From assembly GCA_007120035.1 (NCBI GenBank), contig SKON01000016.1, positions 1 through 62,866 of the forward strand: DNA of 62,866 nucleotides. The letters run 5' to 3'. The DNA is from Myxococcales bacterium. Lineage in GTDB: Bacteria > Myxococcota_A > Bradymonadia > Bradymonadales > Bradymonadaceae. A program made the translations under genes and the position numbers. Position 1 is the stretch's first letter; each line of letters starts with the position of its first letter. The notes under the pieces are model-generated. The model worked only from the letters and a program-made list of their open reading frames with translations. It was not told the origin of the DNA and searched no databases. Positions 40,887 to 48,585 of this stretch are shown in pieces.

Positions 40887-43445
40887 TCAGTGGAGGGTGA
40901 AGAGGTAGGGCGGGAGCGCTACGACGTCACCGGAGTCGAAGTAGAGCGGCCACAGAAGCGCGGTCTCCATCTCGCGGAGGGCGCGGGGGATGGCGCCGTC
41001 GGGGGCCGCCACGGGTCGGTCCGGCCCGAGGCCGAGGCGGTCGAGGGCGGTGCTGAGGTGGGAGGCCATGCCGGGGCTCATCTGGAGGCCGCCAGCGCCG
41101 GTGCGGTCGACGTAGACAGCCTGACCGGCCTCGAGGCCAGCGAGCTCTTCGGCGCGGCGAAGGGCGTCGGTGAAGCCGCCGACCTGGTCGATGAGCTGGG
41201 CCTCCTGGGCGGCGGCGCCGGTCCAGACTCGCCCGCGGGCGACGGCGTCGATCTCCTCGACGGTCAGGGGTCGGGTGCGCTCGATCTGCTGGAGGAAGAG
41301 GTTGTAGAGGTACTCGATGGCCCGGCCGAGTGCCTGCCGCTCTTCGTCGGTCCAGGGCTCCCAGATCGAAGGGTTGCCCGGTCCTTCGCCCTGGACCAGT
41401 CGCTCGGTGTTGATGCCCAGGCGCTCGGCGAGGGTGGCGATGTTGAACTTCCCGGCGAAGATTCCGATGGAGCCGGTGACGGTGAGGGGGGTGGCGAAGA
41501 TCTCGTCGGCGCCGGCGGCCACGTAGTAGCCCCCGCTGGCGGCGACGTTGCTCATGGAGGCGACCACGGGCTTGGCCTGAGCCAGGTGTCGAAGCTCCCG
41601 GTAGATGAAGTCGCTGCCCAGGGCGCTGCCGCCGGGGCTGTCGATGCGGATCACGACGGCTCGGACGGAGGGATCCGTGCGGAGGGCTCGGAGGGTGCGG
41701 GTCAAGGACTCGGCGCCTGCCACGGGGGAGCCGCCGAAGGGGCTGCCGCCGGAGTCACCGTCGATGATCATCCCGTCGACGTAGACCACGGCGATCTCGG
41801 GACGAGCACCCCACCGCTCGTCGGCGATCTCGTAGCGGCGGTAGTCGCGCTGAAGATGAACGCGGGCGCCGAGGCGCTCCCGGAGCAGCTCTTCCAACTC
41901 GTCGGAGTAGACCACCGCGTCTACGAGGCCGAGCTCCAGGGCCTCAGCGGGGAAGATCGGAGACCGGCTCACCAGGGCTTCCAGATCTTCGACCTCCAAC
42001 CCGCGGCGGGCGGCCACTCGAGAGAGGACCTCTGCGTTGAAGGCGTCCAAGATCTCTCCGGTCTGCTCGAGGGCCTCGTCGCTGGGGCCGGGCTGGATGT
42101 ATGCCTCCGGGGCGGACTTGTAGTCGCCAACCCGGATGAACTCCGCCTCCAGGCCGTAGCGGTCGAGGAGGCCGGCGAAGGAGACGAACTCGGCCATGGC
42201 CGCTGTGGGGGCGTAGGGGGTGACCGGAGAGATCCAGATCTGGTCGGCCACGGAGGCGGCGTAGATGGCCCGGGTCGTGGGATTTCGAAGGAGGGCAGCG
42301 CTCTGCTTGCCGGCGTCTCGGAGCGCGTCGAAGGCCTGGTGGAGCTCCCAGATCTGGCTCAGGCCGATTCGGACGGTGCGGAGATCCAGGAGCACCCCGT
42401 CGACGGAGGGATCTTCGACGATGGCGTAGACGTCGTTGATCAGGTTCAGGAAGGAGGCCGAGGATTCCCCGAAGAAGGGGGTCGACGCCTGCTCGGAGAT
42501 GTTGCCTTCCACGCGGAGACGGACCCAGGACTCTCCGACGCCGGAGGGGAAGAGAGACCGCTTCTGGGGCTGGGAGGAGGCCCAGGCCCGGTAGGCGACG
42601 CCGCCGGCTTTCACGCCGCCGGAGCCGATGTCGTCGCGAATGTTGGCGGCGGTTTGGATACCGATGGAGCCGAGGCTGAGTTCGAGGCCGACGTTGAAGC
42701 CGTCCCAGTCGGGGGTGCCCGTGCTCCCCGGGGAGGGGATGGTCACGAGGCCGGAAGAGAAGAGCCGCACGCCGCTGAGAGGCTCGGCGGCCAGGCGGGG
42801 GCGGAGCTCGAAGTGGTCAGCTCGGCGGACGCTGTGGACCTCGGTGTCCAGGACCAGGCGGCCTTGGAAGAAGCGCAGCGCCATACCGATGCCCACCCGG
42901 GGAGGGAGGGCTTGCTCATCGTCGAGGAAGGCCGGGGTGACGTCGCGAGCCATCAGGCCCACGCCGAGGAGTGGGCCAGGGCGCCATTGGACGCCGAGAT
43001 CAACGGTTCGCAGGGCGTTGAGGCGTTCGTCGTAGCGGCTTCCGAAGTAGTTCAGGCTCCCTCCGAAGGAGAAGAACCGGGAGGAGAGGGCGGCGCCGAG
43101 GGTGTACTTTCGGAACGCCGACCGGTAGCCGCCGAGGAGCGGGTTGTCCATCCACTGGACGCCGAAGCCGACGCCCGTGCGGGGGCCACCGGCGGCCAGG
43201 GCGAGGGAGTGGCCCCCCGGGATGGTCCCTCGAAAGTCCGAGGTGGGGAGGAAGAACCCGTAGGAGATCTCCGAGCCCTCCACGTAGCCGATGCCCGCGG
43301 GGTTTACCTCCAGGCTGGCGGAGTCCGATTGGGTCGCGACGGATCCGTCGGGGACAGGGATCCCCACGCTGGGGGAGACCTGTGCCAGGACCGCAGAAGG
43401 GCAGAGGAGGGCGAAGAGTCCGACCAGAGCGAGCAGTGTTCTCAT
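40887..43445 (-). CDS. sppA: Signal peptide peptidase SppA-like S49 protease with N-terminal beta-rich domain
   Basis: 852 residues, well over the roughly 620 of E. coli SppA. A cleavable signal (about 1-21) is followed by about 290 residues of alternating strands (NPAGIGYVEG, VGFGVQWMDNP, FFSFGGSLNYFG) that look like an outer-membrane barrel of the FadL/PorV sort. Two S49 domains follow (about 315-560 and 570-790). The catalytic Lys is K443 in VGDYKSAPEAY and the Ser is S637 in SNVAASGGYYVAAGADEI, the arrangement of two-domain SppA. It would sit outside the cytoplasm, perhaps at the outer membrane. It is second in a run with the upstream exported protein and the miaE-like gene. Confidence 0.88.
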   Translation of the reverse strand: MRTLLALVGLFALLCPSAVLAQVSPSVGIPVPDGSVATQSDSASLEVNPAGIGYVEGSEISYGFFLPTSDFRGTIPGGHSLALAAGGPRTGVGFGVQWMDNPLLGGYRSAFRKYTLGAALSSRFFSFGGSLNYFGSRYDERLNALRTVDLGVQWRPGPLLGVGLMARDVTPAFLDDEQALPPRVGIGMALRFFQGRLVLDTEVHSVRRADHFELRPRLAAEPLSGVRLFSSGLVTIPSPGSTGTPDWDGFNVGLELSLGSIGIQTAANIRDDIGSGGVKAGGVAYRAWASSQPQKRSLFPSGVGESWVRLRVEGNISEQASTPFFGESSASFLNLINDVYAIVEDPSVDGVLLDLRTVRIGLSQIWELHQAFDALRDAGKQSAALLRNPTTRAIYAASVADQIWISPVTPYAPTAAMAEFVSFAGLLDRYGLEAEFIRVGDYKSAPEAYIQPGPSDEALEQTGEILDAFNAEVLSRVAARRGLEVEDLEALVSRSPIFPAEALELGLVDAVVYSDELEELLRERLGARVHLQRDYRRYEIADERWGARPEIAVVYVDGMIIDGDSGGSPFGGSPVAGAESLTRTLRALRTDPSVRAVVIRIDSPGGSALGSDFIYRELRHLAQAKPVVASMSNVAASGGYYVAAGADEIFATPLTVTGSIGIFAGKFNIATLAERLGINTERLVQGEGPGNPSIWEPWTDEERQALGRAIEYLYNLFLQQIERTRPLTVEEIDAVARGRVWTGAAAQEAQLIDQVGGFTDALRRAEELAGLEAGQAVYVDRTGAGGLQMSPGMASHLSTALDRLGLGPDRPVAAPDGAIPRALREMETALLWPLYFDSGDVVALPPYLFTLH

Positions 43446-43495
43446 CTATCCACCAGGAATCAGGATCAAAATCCAGGGCGCTCCCGGCGGAGGTC

Positions 43496-44533
43496 TCAGT
43501 TGAAGTCGGCGTCCGCGCCGTCGCGTGGGACCTCTTGAGAGGGGCCGGGCTCGGGCAGTCTGTCACCCCCGAGTGGTTGCTGCAACTGCATGTTGGTCTG
43601 GGTAAGCCGGAGGACCTGGGAGAGGAGGTTCTCGGCCTGTGCGTTGGTCAGGGAGGTGGCGATCAGGAGGTCGGCGCTGTTCTGGCGGATCGACAGGTTG
43701 TCGAGGAGAGGTCTGGCGCCGAACATGGTGACCATGGGGTTGGATGCGGCCTGCTCACGGATTTGCTGGACCTCGGTGGCCATCGCCTCGGCGCGCTCCT
43801 CTTCGGAGAGGGTCAGCAAGATCGTGAGCCGCACGGAGTCGCCGAGGTGAAGGCCAACGCCGGCGAACTCGGCGTCGGCGCCCATGGCTCGCGTTTCCTC
43901 GTCGATGTCGGGGGCGGTGAGGAAGTAGAGCCCCTGGCCGTTGCCGATCTTGGAGAGCCCGGCGGTGAAGGCCGATCCAGGGCCGCTTCCGATCTGGGAA
44001 GTGGCCCGCTGGCGATAGGATTCGTTGCCCTGGGCGATGGCAATGGTGTCGGAGCCGAGCGCCTGGAACTGAGCGTCGCCCCGCACAAAGGAGTCGCCGT
44101 CGAGGTCGTCGCCGCCCAGTTGGGCCAGGAGGGCCGGAGCGTCAAAGGAGCCGCGGACCAGGATGGTGGTCCCCGACGTGGTCTCGGCACCGCGGGCGAT
44201 CGCTCCGGCGGGGTTGGCGAGCATCGCGGCGCTCAACGGCGGCGTGTTGGTGGCGATCGCCAGGGCGCTGAGGTCCTCCCGGACGTCGATCCCGAAGTCA
44301 TTGGAGAGGGTCCGGAGATAGGGCCCGGCCTGGGGGTGAGCTTCTACGAACCCGAGGCCTCGCTCGAAGAACGGCGAGGACTTCAGCTTGTCGAAGTCCA
44401 CGGCGATCACCCCGTTATGCCCGCCGGGCAAGGAGCCGAGGAGTCGCTCCCCGGCGAAGGCCGTCGCAGGGAGAGCCAGGAAAGCGAGGGCCAGCAGGGC
44501 GGCCAGGGCCAGGGTAGTGCGTTGGTGGTTCAT
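43496..44533 (-). CDS. Exported protein of unknown function
   Basis: 345 residues. The signal peptide is 1-26 (cleaved near AFA|GE). The mature part has repeated alpha/beta elements with IAVDFDKLKSSPFF at the N-terminus and a hydrophilic C-terminus. The form resembles exported proteins in which weak repeats score per-residue similarity to DUF3352; I do not assign a function. The start at 44533 is chosen because the signal peptide begins there; the frame extends 30 codons further into the promoter region. It is first in the run with sppA. Confidence 0.8.
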   Translation of the reverse strand: MNHQRTTLALAALLALAFLALPATAFAGERLLGSLPGGHNGVIAVDFDKLKSSPFFERGLGFVEAHPQAGPYLRTLSNDFGIDVREDLSALAIATNTPPLSAAMLANPAGAIARGAETTSGTTILVRGSFDAPALLAQLGGDDLDGDSFVRGDAQFQALGSDTIAIAQGNESYRQRATSQIGSGPGSAFTAGLSKIGNGQGLYFLTAPDIDEETRAMGADAEFAGVGLHLGDSVRLTILLTLSEEERAEAMATEVQQIREQAASNPMVTMFGARPLLDNLSIRQNSADLLIATSLTNAQAENLLSQVLRLTQTNMQLQQPLGGDRLPEPGPSQEVPRDGADADFN

Positions 44534-44594
44534 GGGGATCTCCGGCGGGGATGTGGGATCATCCAGGGCATGATCAATGGTTGCAAAAACAGTA

Positions 44595-44623
44595 GGTCTA
44601 CAGGCGACCACTGTAAAGTCCAA
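44595..44623 (-). promoter_or_regulatory. Promoter of the exported-protein/sppA/miaE run
   Basis: On the minus strand TTGGAC (44623-44618), a 17-base spacer and TAGACC (44600-44595) lie about 62 bases before the ATG at 44533. Confidence 0.5.
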
Positions 44624-44713
44624 CGCCAGGATGGGAGAAATGCTTCCCGAACTGGAGGCCGGGGCTGGCGTCTGCTAGGTTCCCGTGAATCACGATAGGC
44701 ATAGGAGTTCATC

Positions 44714-46042
44714 ATGGATCTCAGGGGTAAGAAGGTGGTGCTCACCGGGGCGTTGACCGGGATGACTCGGGCTCAGGCGAAGGCGGCGCTGGAGGCGCTG
44801 GGGGCACAGGTGAGCTCCTCTGTGTCGGGGAGGACGGACGTCCTCTTTTACGGGGAGAAGGCGGGCTCGAAGCTGAAGAAGGCACAGGAGTTGGGGGTCG
44901 AGGTGTTCGACCAGTCCGTGCTTTTGGAGGTGCTGGCCAGTGAATCCGCCGGAGAGGTGGCCGGGGAGGGGCCAACGGCGTCAGCGGCGTCAGCGGCGTC
45001 AGCGGCGAAGAGGGAGATCCTCGATGGCGAGGTGGTGGAGGTACAGGGCTCGGCGGCGAAGCCCTACCAGTTGAAGAACGTGGGCGGGGTGTATTCCTGC
45101 TCGTGCCCGGCCTGGCGAAACCAGTCGCTGCCCATCGAGCGGCGGAGCTGCAAGCATCTCCGATCCGTGCGTGGCGAGGCCGCCGAGGCCGCGCGGGTAG
45201 GCGGGGAGTTCGAGGTCCGCCGGACGAAGACCGACGTGGAGAAGCCGGGGTTGCTGCTCGCCCAGTCCTGGGAGGACCATGTCGACCCCACGGGGTGGTG
45301 GATGAGCGAAAAGCTCGACGGGGTTCGGGCGTATTGGGACGGCGCGACGTTCTGGTCACGGTTGGGCAATGAGTTTTTGGCGCCCGAGTGGTTTACGGAG
45401 ACCCTCCCGGAGACGCCCCTCGATGGGGAGCTCTGGATGGATCGGGGCGCCTTCCAGCAGGCCGTGGGGATCGTCAAGCGCCAGGATCGCAGCGATGCCT
45501 GGGCTGAGCTGAAGTACGTGGCCTTCGACGCTCCCGCCCAGGAGGGGCCGTTCGAGGCCCGGTTGGAGGTCCTCTCGGATCTTGTGGCCGGCGGTGGGGA
45601 GTATGTGGAGGCCCTGGACCACGAGATCTGTGAGGGGTTGGACCATCTCTTCGAGGAGCTGCGGCGAGTGGAGGGGCTGGGTGGGGAAGGGCTGATGCTG
45701 CGCAAGAGGGGCTCGTTGTATGTGGGAAGTCGTTCTTCGACGTTGCTGAAGGTGAAGTCCTTCCACGACGCCGAGGCCCGGGTGATCGGGTACACCGACG
45801 GGACGGGGCGGCATAAGGGACGGGTGGGCGCCCTGGTCTTGGAGAGGCCCGACGGGGTGACCTTCAAGTGCGGCACGGGGCTCTCCGACGGGGAGCGCGA
45901 GTCGCCGCCGGAGATCGGGGCGGTCGTCACCTATCGGTACCAGGAGCTCACCGACGGCGGAGTGCCCCGGTTTCCCTCCTATGTGGGAGTTCGGATCGAC
46001 GCCGAGATGGAGACGGAAGAGAGCCCATCGGGGGTAGATTGA
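44714..46042 (+). CDS. BRCT-SWIM-ATP-dependent DNA ligase fusion
   Basis: 442 residues. An N-terminal BRCT domain (1-78: GKKVVLTGALTGMTRAQAKAALEALGAQV) is followed by an Ala/Ser linker and a SWIM zinc finger (CSC ... CKHL at about 130-150). A minimal ATP-dependent ligase follows from about 185. Its active-site Lys is K200 in SEKLDGVRAYW; other motifs are DGELW, GEGLMLRKRGSLY and LLKVKSFHDAEARVIGY. A small OB-like part (KGRVGALVLERPDGVTFKCGTG) follows. The ligase half resembles the LigE/LigC-type minimal enzymes used in repair. BRCT is otherwise typical of NAD-dependent ligases. No Ku gene is nearby. Confidence 0.9.
   Translation: MDLRGKKVVLTGALTGMTRAQAKAALEALGAQVSSSVSGRTDVLFYGEKAGSKLKKAQELGVEVFDQSVLLEVLASESAGEVAGEGPTASAASAASAAKREILDGEVVEVQGSAAKPYQLKNVGGVYSCSCPAWRNQSLPIERRSCKHLRSVRGEAAEAARVGGEFEVRRTKTDVEKPGLLLAQSWEDHVDPTGWWMSEKLDGVRAYWDGATFWSRLGNEFLAPEWFTETLPETPLDGELWMDRGAFQQAVGIVKRQDRSDAWAELKYVAFDAPAQEGPFEARLEVLSDLVAGGGEYVEALDHEICEGLDHLFEELRRVEGLGGEGLMLRKRGSLYVGSRSSTLLKVKSFHDAEARVIGYTDGTGRHKGRVGALVLERPDGVTFKCGTGLSDGERESPPEIGAVVTYRYQELTDGGVPRFPSYVGVRIDAEMETEESPSGVD
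44975..45010 (+). repeat. Nine-base tandem repeat in the ligase linker
   Basis: About three and a half copies of GCGGCGTCA (from 44975) encode an Ala-Ser-Ala linker between BRCT and SWIM. Length variation here would not change the frame. Confidence 0.75.
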
Positions 46043-46108
46043 TCCTTGCGATCAGGCGCGAAAGGTGCCAAGAAGAGGCAGGACAGAACAAGGGAAAACG
46101 GAGACATC

Positions 46109-46621
46109 ATGCGTCTATATAGCGGACAGGTACCGGCGGTGGCCCAGGAGCTCTTGCGAGCCCTGATGGAGGGTGAAGATCTGGAGGTGGAGGACCAAAA
46201 TATCCCCGAGGTGGAAGAGGATATTCAGTCCGTGCTGAAGGAGTTCATTCGGTTGGACCGAGAGATCGGCGACCAGGCCCGCAACGAGATCGCCCGTCGG
46301 GGCAGCGGTTCCGTGGGGCGAGAGCGGCGCAAGATCGCCAAGCAGAAAGGGCTCTCCGTGGTGGATGACCCCATCGGGTACATCATCGAGCAGTTGATCG
46401 AGACCTTCCTGCATTCTCATTTCGTGGAAGAGGTCTACTCCGGGGACAACGCCTTTCGGCGCAAGCTCAAGCCGCTCCTGGAGCGTCATATGAGCGTGCA
46501 GCAGGAGCTGGACGTGGAGGTCCGCAACAAGATCAAGAACCTGGAAGAGGGGTCGGCGGCCTGGGAGATCGAGTACGAGAAGGTGATGGGGAACTTGAAG
46601 CGGACCAAGAACCTGGACTGA
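46109..46621 (+). CDS. DUF507 family protein
   Basis: 170 residues, helical and charged. It begins MRLYSGQVPAVAQELLRAL; IEDxQ-like acidic helices follow, and SGDNAFRRKLKPLLERHM near 130 is family-typical. DUF507 proteins have no known function, are cytoplasmic and are common in delta-proteobacteria. GGAG lies just before the ATG at 46109; an in-frame start 21 codons upstream is less likely. It is convergent with the MepA-like gene, 15 bases away. Confidence 0.82.
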   Translation: MRLYSGQVPAVAQELLRALMEGEDLEVEDQNIPEVEEDIQSVLKEFIRLDREIGDQARNEIARRGSGSVGRERRKIAKQKGLSVVDDPIGYIIEQLIETFLHSHFVEEVYSGDNAFRRKLKPLLERHMSVQQELDVEVRNKIKNLEEGSAAWEIEYEKVMGNLKRTKNLD

Positions 46622-46636
46622 TCACTGCTGGGCCGA

Positions 46637-48481
46637 TCACTGCCAGGCTTCGGGCCGCTGACGGAGCATTCGTTCCCGATTGCGGTCCCACCACCGAGAC
46701 CAGAACTGGTAGGCGGCGTCGTCGTTCTGCCAGTCTCGTGGGACCCACCGGCCGGTCCAGTCGCTCAAGATCAGGTTGATATTGTAACGGGTGGAGTCGT
46801 CATCGGACCGGAGGAAGGGGATGAGGGTGTCGACCTCTTGGAGGTCGTCCCACTCATGAACCCCTTTGCGGGCCACGAGGTCTTTGAGGAGGGCCTGTCG
46901 ATCCCGAGGGGCTTCCTCCTCCCACCACATCTCCCAGTCCAGGAGGGCCCGGCGGTGTTCGTCGGCGAGGGGTTCTTCCCAGTCCAGGCCGTCGGTGCGG
47001 GCGGCGACGCGGTGGAGCTGGCGAGCGAGGTGGGCGCGAAGCCCGGGGTGCTCTTCTTGCGGAAGGGCCTGGAGGAAGAAGGGGATCAGCCGGGGAGCCA
47101 TGTGGTGGTCGAGGGCTCTGAGAGCGCGGCCTCGCTCGCGGACCGTGAGGTCGTCGCGCTCATAGCGGGCGATGGCGATGTCGATCACGTCGGGGGAGTC
47201 GAAGAGGCGCAGGGCCCGGTAGAGGATCCGCTCTTCGTCGTTGTCCAGGGTGAGCGCTTCCAGGGCGTCGGCCAGGGCGGTCAGGGCGGTGGCGTTCTGG
47301 ATGGGGAGCTCCTCGAGGAGGGAGAACGCCTCGGCCCGGACGTCGGGGTGAGGGTCATGGACCCCATAGCGGAGGGCTACTTCGGGGGCGAAGGGAGACC
47401 GGATTCGTTGGAGGAAGATCAGGGCGTTGCGGCGGTAGGAGGGGTTGGATTCCTGGAAGGCCCGCTGGATCTCCCGGGTGCGGGCGAAGAGGGCCGCTTC
47501 GTGCCAGTCATACCAGTCCCACCGGGGGCCCCAGTCGATACATCCCTCCAGGCGGTCCTCTCGGGAGCAGCCGATTCGAAGGTGGAGGTGGTCGTCGTGG
47601 GGCGCGGCGTCGGTGGGCTGATGGAGGATCCGGCTGGCCCGTTCGATCAGGAACGGCGGCTCATCGATCTCGAGAGCGTGCTCCAAGAGGAGTCGCTTGA
47701 GGCCCTCGGAGATAAAGAGCCACTGCACGTTGATCGTGGGGTTGGTGAGCAGGGCCCGGACCAGCGCCCAGTTGCGCTCGACGTCGAAGAGGAAGGGGTC
47801 CGTGGGGCAGGTGCCGTCGTCGTGAAAGGTCAAGAGGTCCGGGGAGGGGACGGAGCGACCCTCGAGGTCCAGGGTGTAGAAGGCCAGGTCGGCGTCGCGG
47901 CCGGCTTCGTGGGACGCGCTCCAGGGGATTCGGCCTCCTCGGGCGTAGCCGAGGTTGCCGACCCGGAGGGGAGCGCCGCCGTGATGGGCGGCGACCTCGG
48001 CGGCGGCTTCTTTGATGGCCGAGACCATCTCGGAGGTGCCGAAGTTGGTGCGACGGACCCGGTGGCGTTCGATGATCTGGTGGTGGTCTCCGGTCTCGGG
48101 GAGGATTGCGGGGTTTTGGAGAGCCCCGACCCGGACGGTGCCGATGGAGAGGGAGCCGGAGACGGTGCGGTCGGGGCGGAGGATCTCTCGGTAGGTGAGG
48201 GGCTCCTCGGGGAGCCGTTGGAAGCCGCCGATCCGGGTGGTGGCTTCCGTGACGGCGGCGTCGACCGCGGAGAGCGCCTGGGATCGGACAGTCAGGGGGA
48301 TCGGCCGGGGACCGGGCTCCTCCTTGGGCTTGATCCGTTCCTGGTCGAGGAGCGCCCGGGGAGAGGCGTCTGGCTTCTCGGCAGGGAGGTGCCTGTACCT
48401 GGGCCCCTGAGAGGCCGACGTACAACCGCCGAGGCCCAGGGTGAGCAGGAGGAGGATCGTGAGGTGGTGCCTTCGTTTCAT
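46637..48481 (-). CDS. MepA-like murein endopeptidase (M74) lipoprotein with HEAT-like repeats
   Basis: 614 residues. The lipobox ends at Cys20 (GLGGC, Thr at +2, so probably in the outer membrane). Residues about 120-320 match the penicillin-insensitive murein endopeptidase fold. The zinc ligands are SASHEAGRDADLAFY (His and Asp) and the later DDHLHLRIGC (HxH). It would cleave D-Ala-mDAP cross-links. The C-terminal 280 residues form HEAT-like helical pairs (VRAEAFSLLEEL, ERGRALRALDHH), uncommon for MepA, which in E. coli has 274 residues. I use ATG at 48481; the frame extends 24 codons upstream without a ribosome site. Confidence 0.85.
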   Translation of the reverse strand: MKRRHHLTILLLLTLGLGGCTSASQGPRYRHLPAEKPDASPRALLDQERIKPKEEPGPRPIPLTVRSQALSAVDAAVTEATTRIGGFQRLPEEPLTYREILRPDRTVSGSLSIGTVRVGALQNPAILPETGDHHQIIERHRVRRTNFGTSEMVSAIKEAAAEVAAHHGGAPLRVGNLGYARGGRIPWSASHEAGRDADLAFYTLDLEGRSVPSPDLLTFHDDGTCPTDPFLFDVERNWALVRALLTNPTINVQWLFISEGLKRLLLEHALEIDEPPFLIERASRILHQPTDAAPHDDHLHLRIGCSREDRLEGCIDWGPRWDWYDWHEAALFARTREIQRAFQESNPSYRRNALIFLQRIRSPFAPEVALRYGVHDPHPDVRAEAFSLLEELPIQNATALTALADALEALTLDNDEERILYRALRLFDSPDVIDIAIARYERDDLTVRERGRALRALDHHMAPRLIPFFLQALPQEEHPGLRAHLARQLHRVAARTDGLDWEEPLADEHRRALLDWEMWWEEEAPRDRQALLKDLVARKGVHEWDDLQEVDTLIPFLRSDDDSTRYNINLILSDWTGRWVPRDWQNDDAAYQFWSRWWDRNRERMLRQRPEAWQ

Positions 48482-48585
48482 AAGCGGAAAAAACTTCCGT
48501 GCTGTGCTGAGTGGACCTACACTGACGGGGCGAAGGGCGAACACGCCATTCATGGTACTCTTCTTTTATAAGCCCTGAAAGATTC

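Noticed and set aside
40890..43538. 882-codon plus-strand frame opposite sppA
   Set aside because: Gly/Val/Asp-rich shadow; the opposite strand encodes an unmistakable S49 protease with both catalytic residues.
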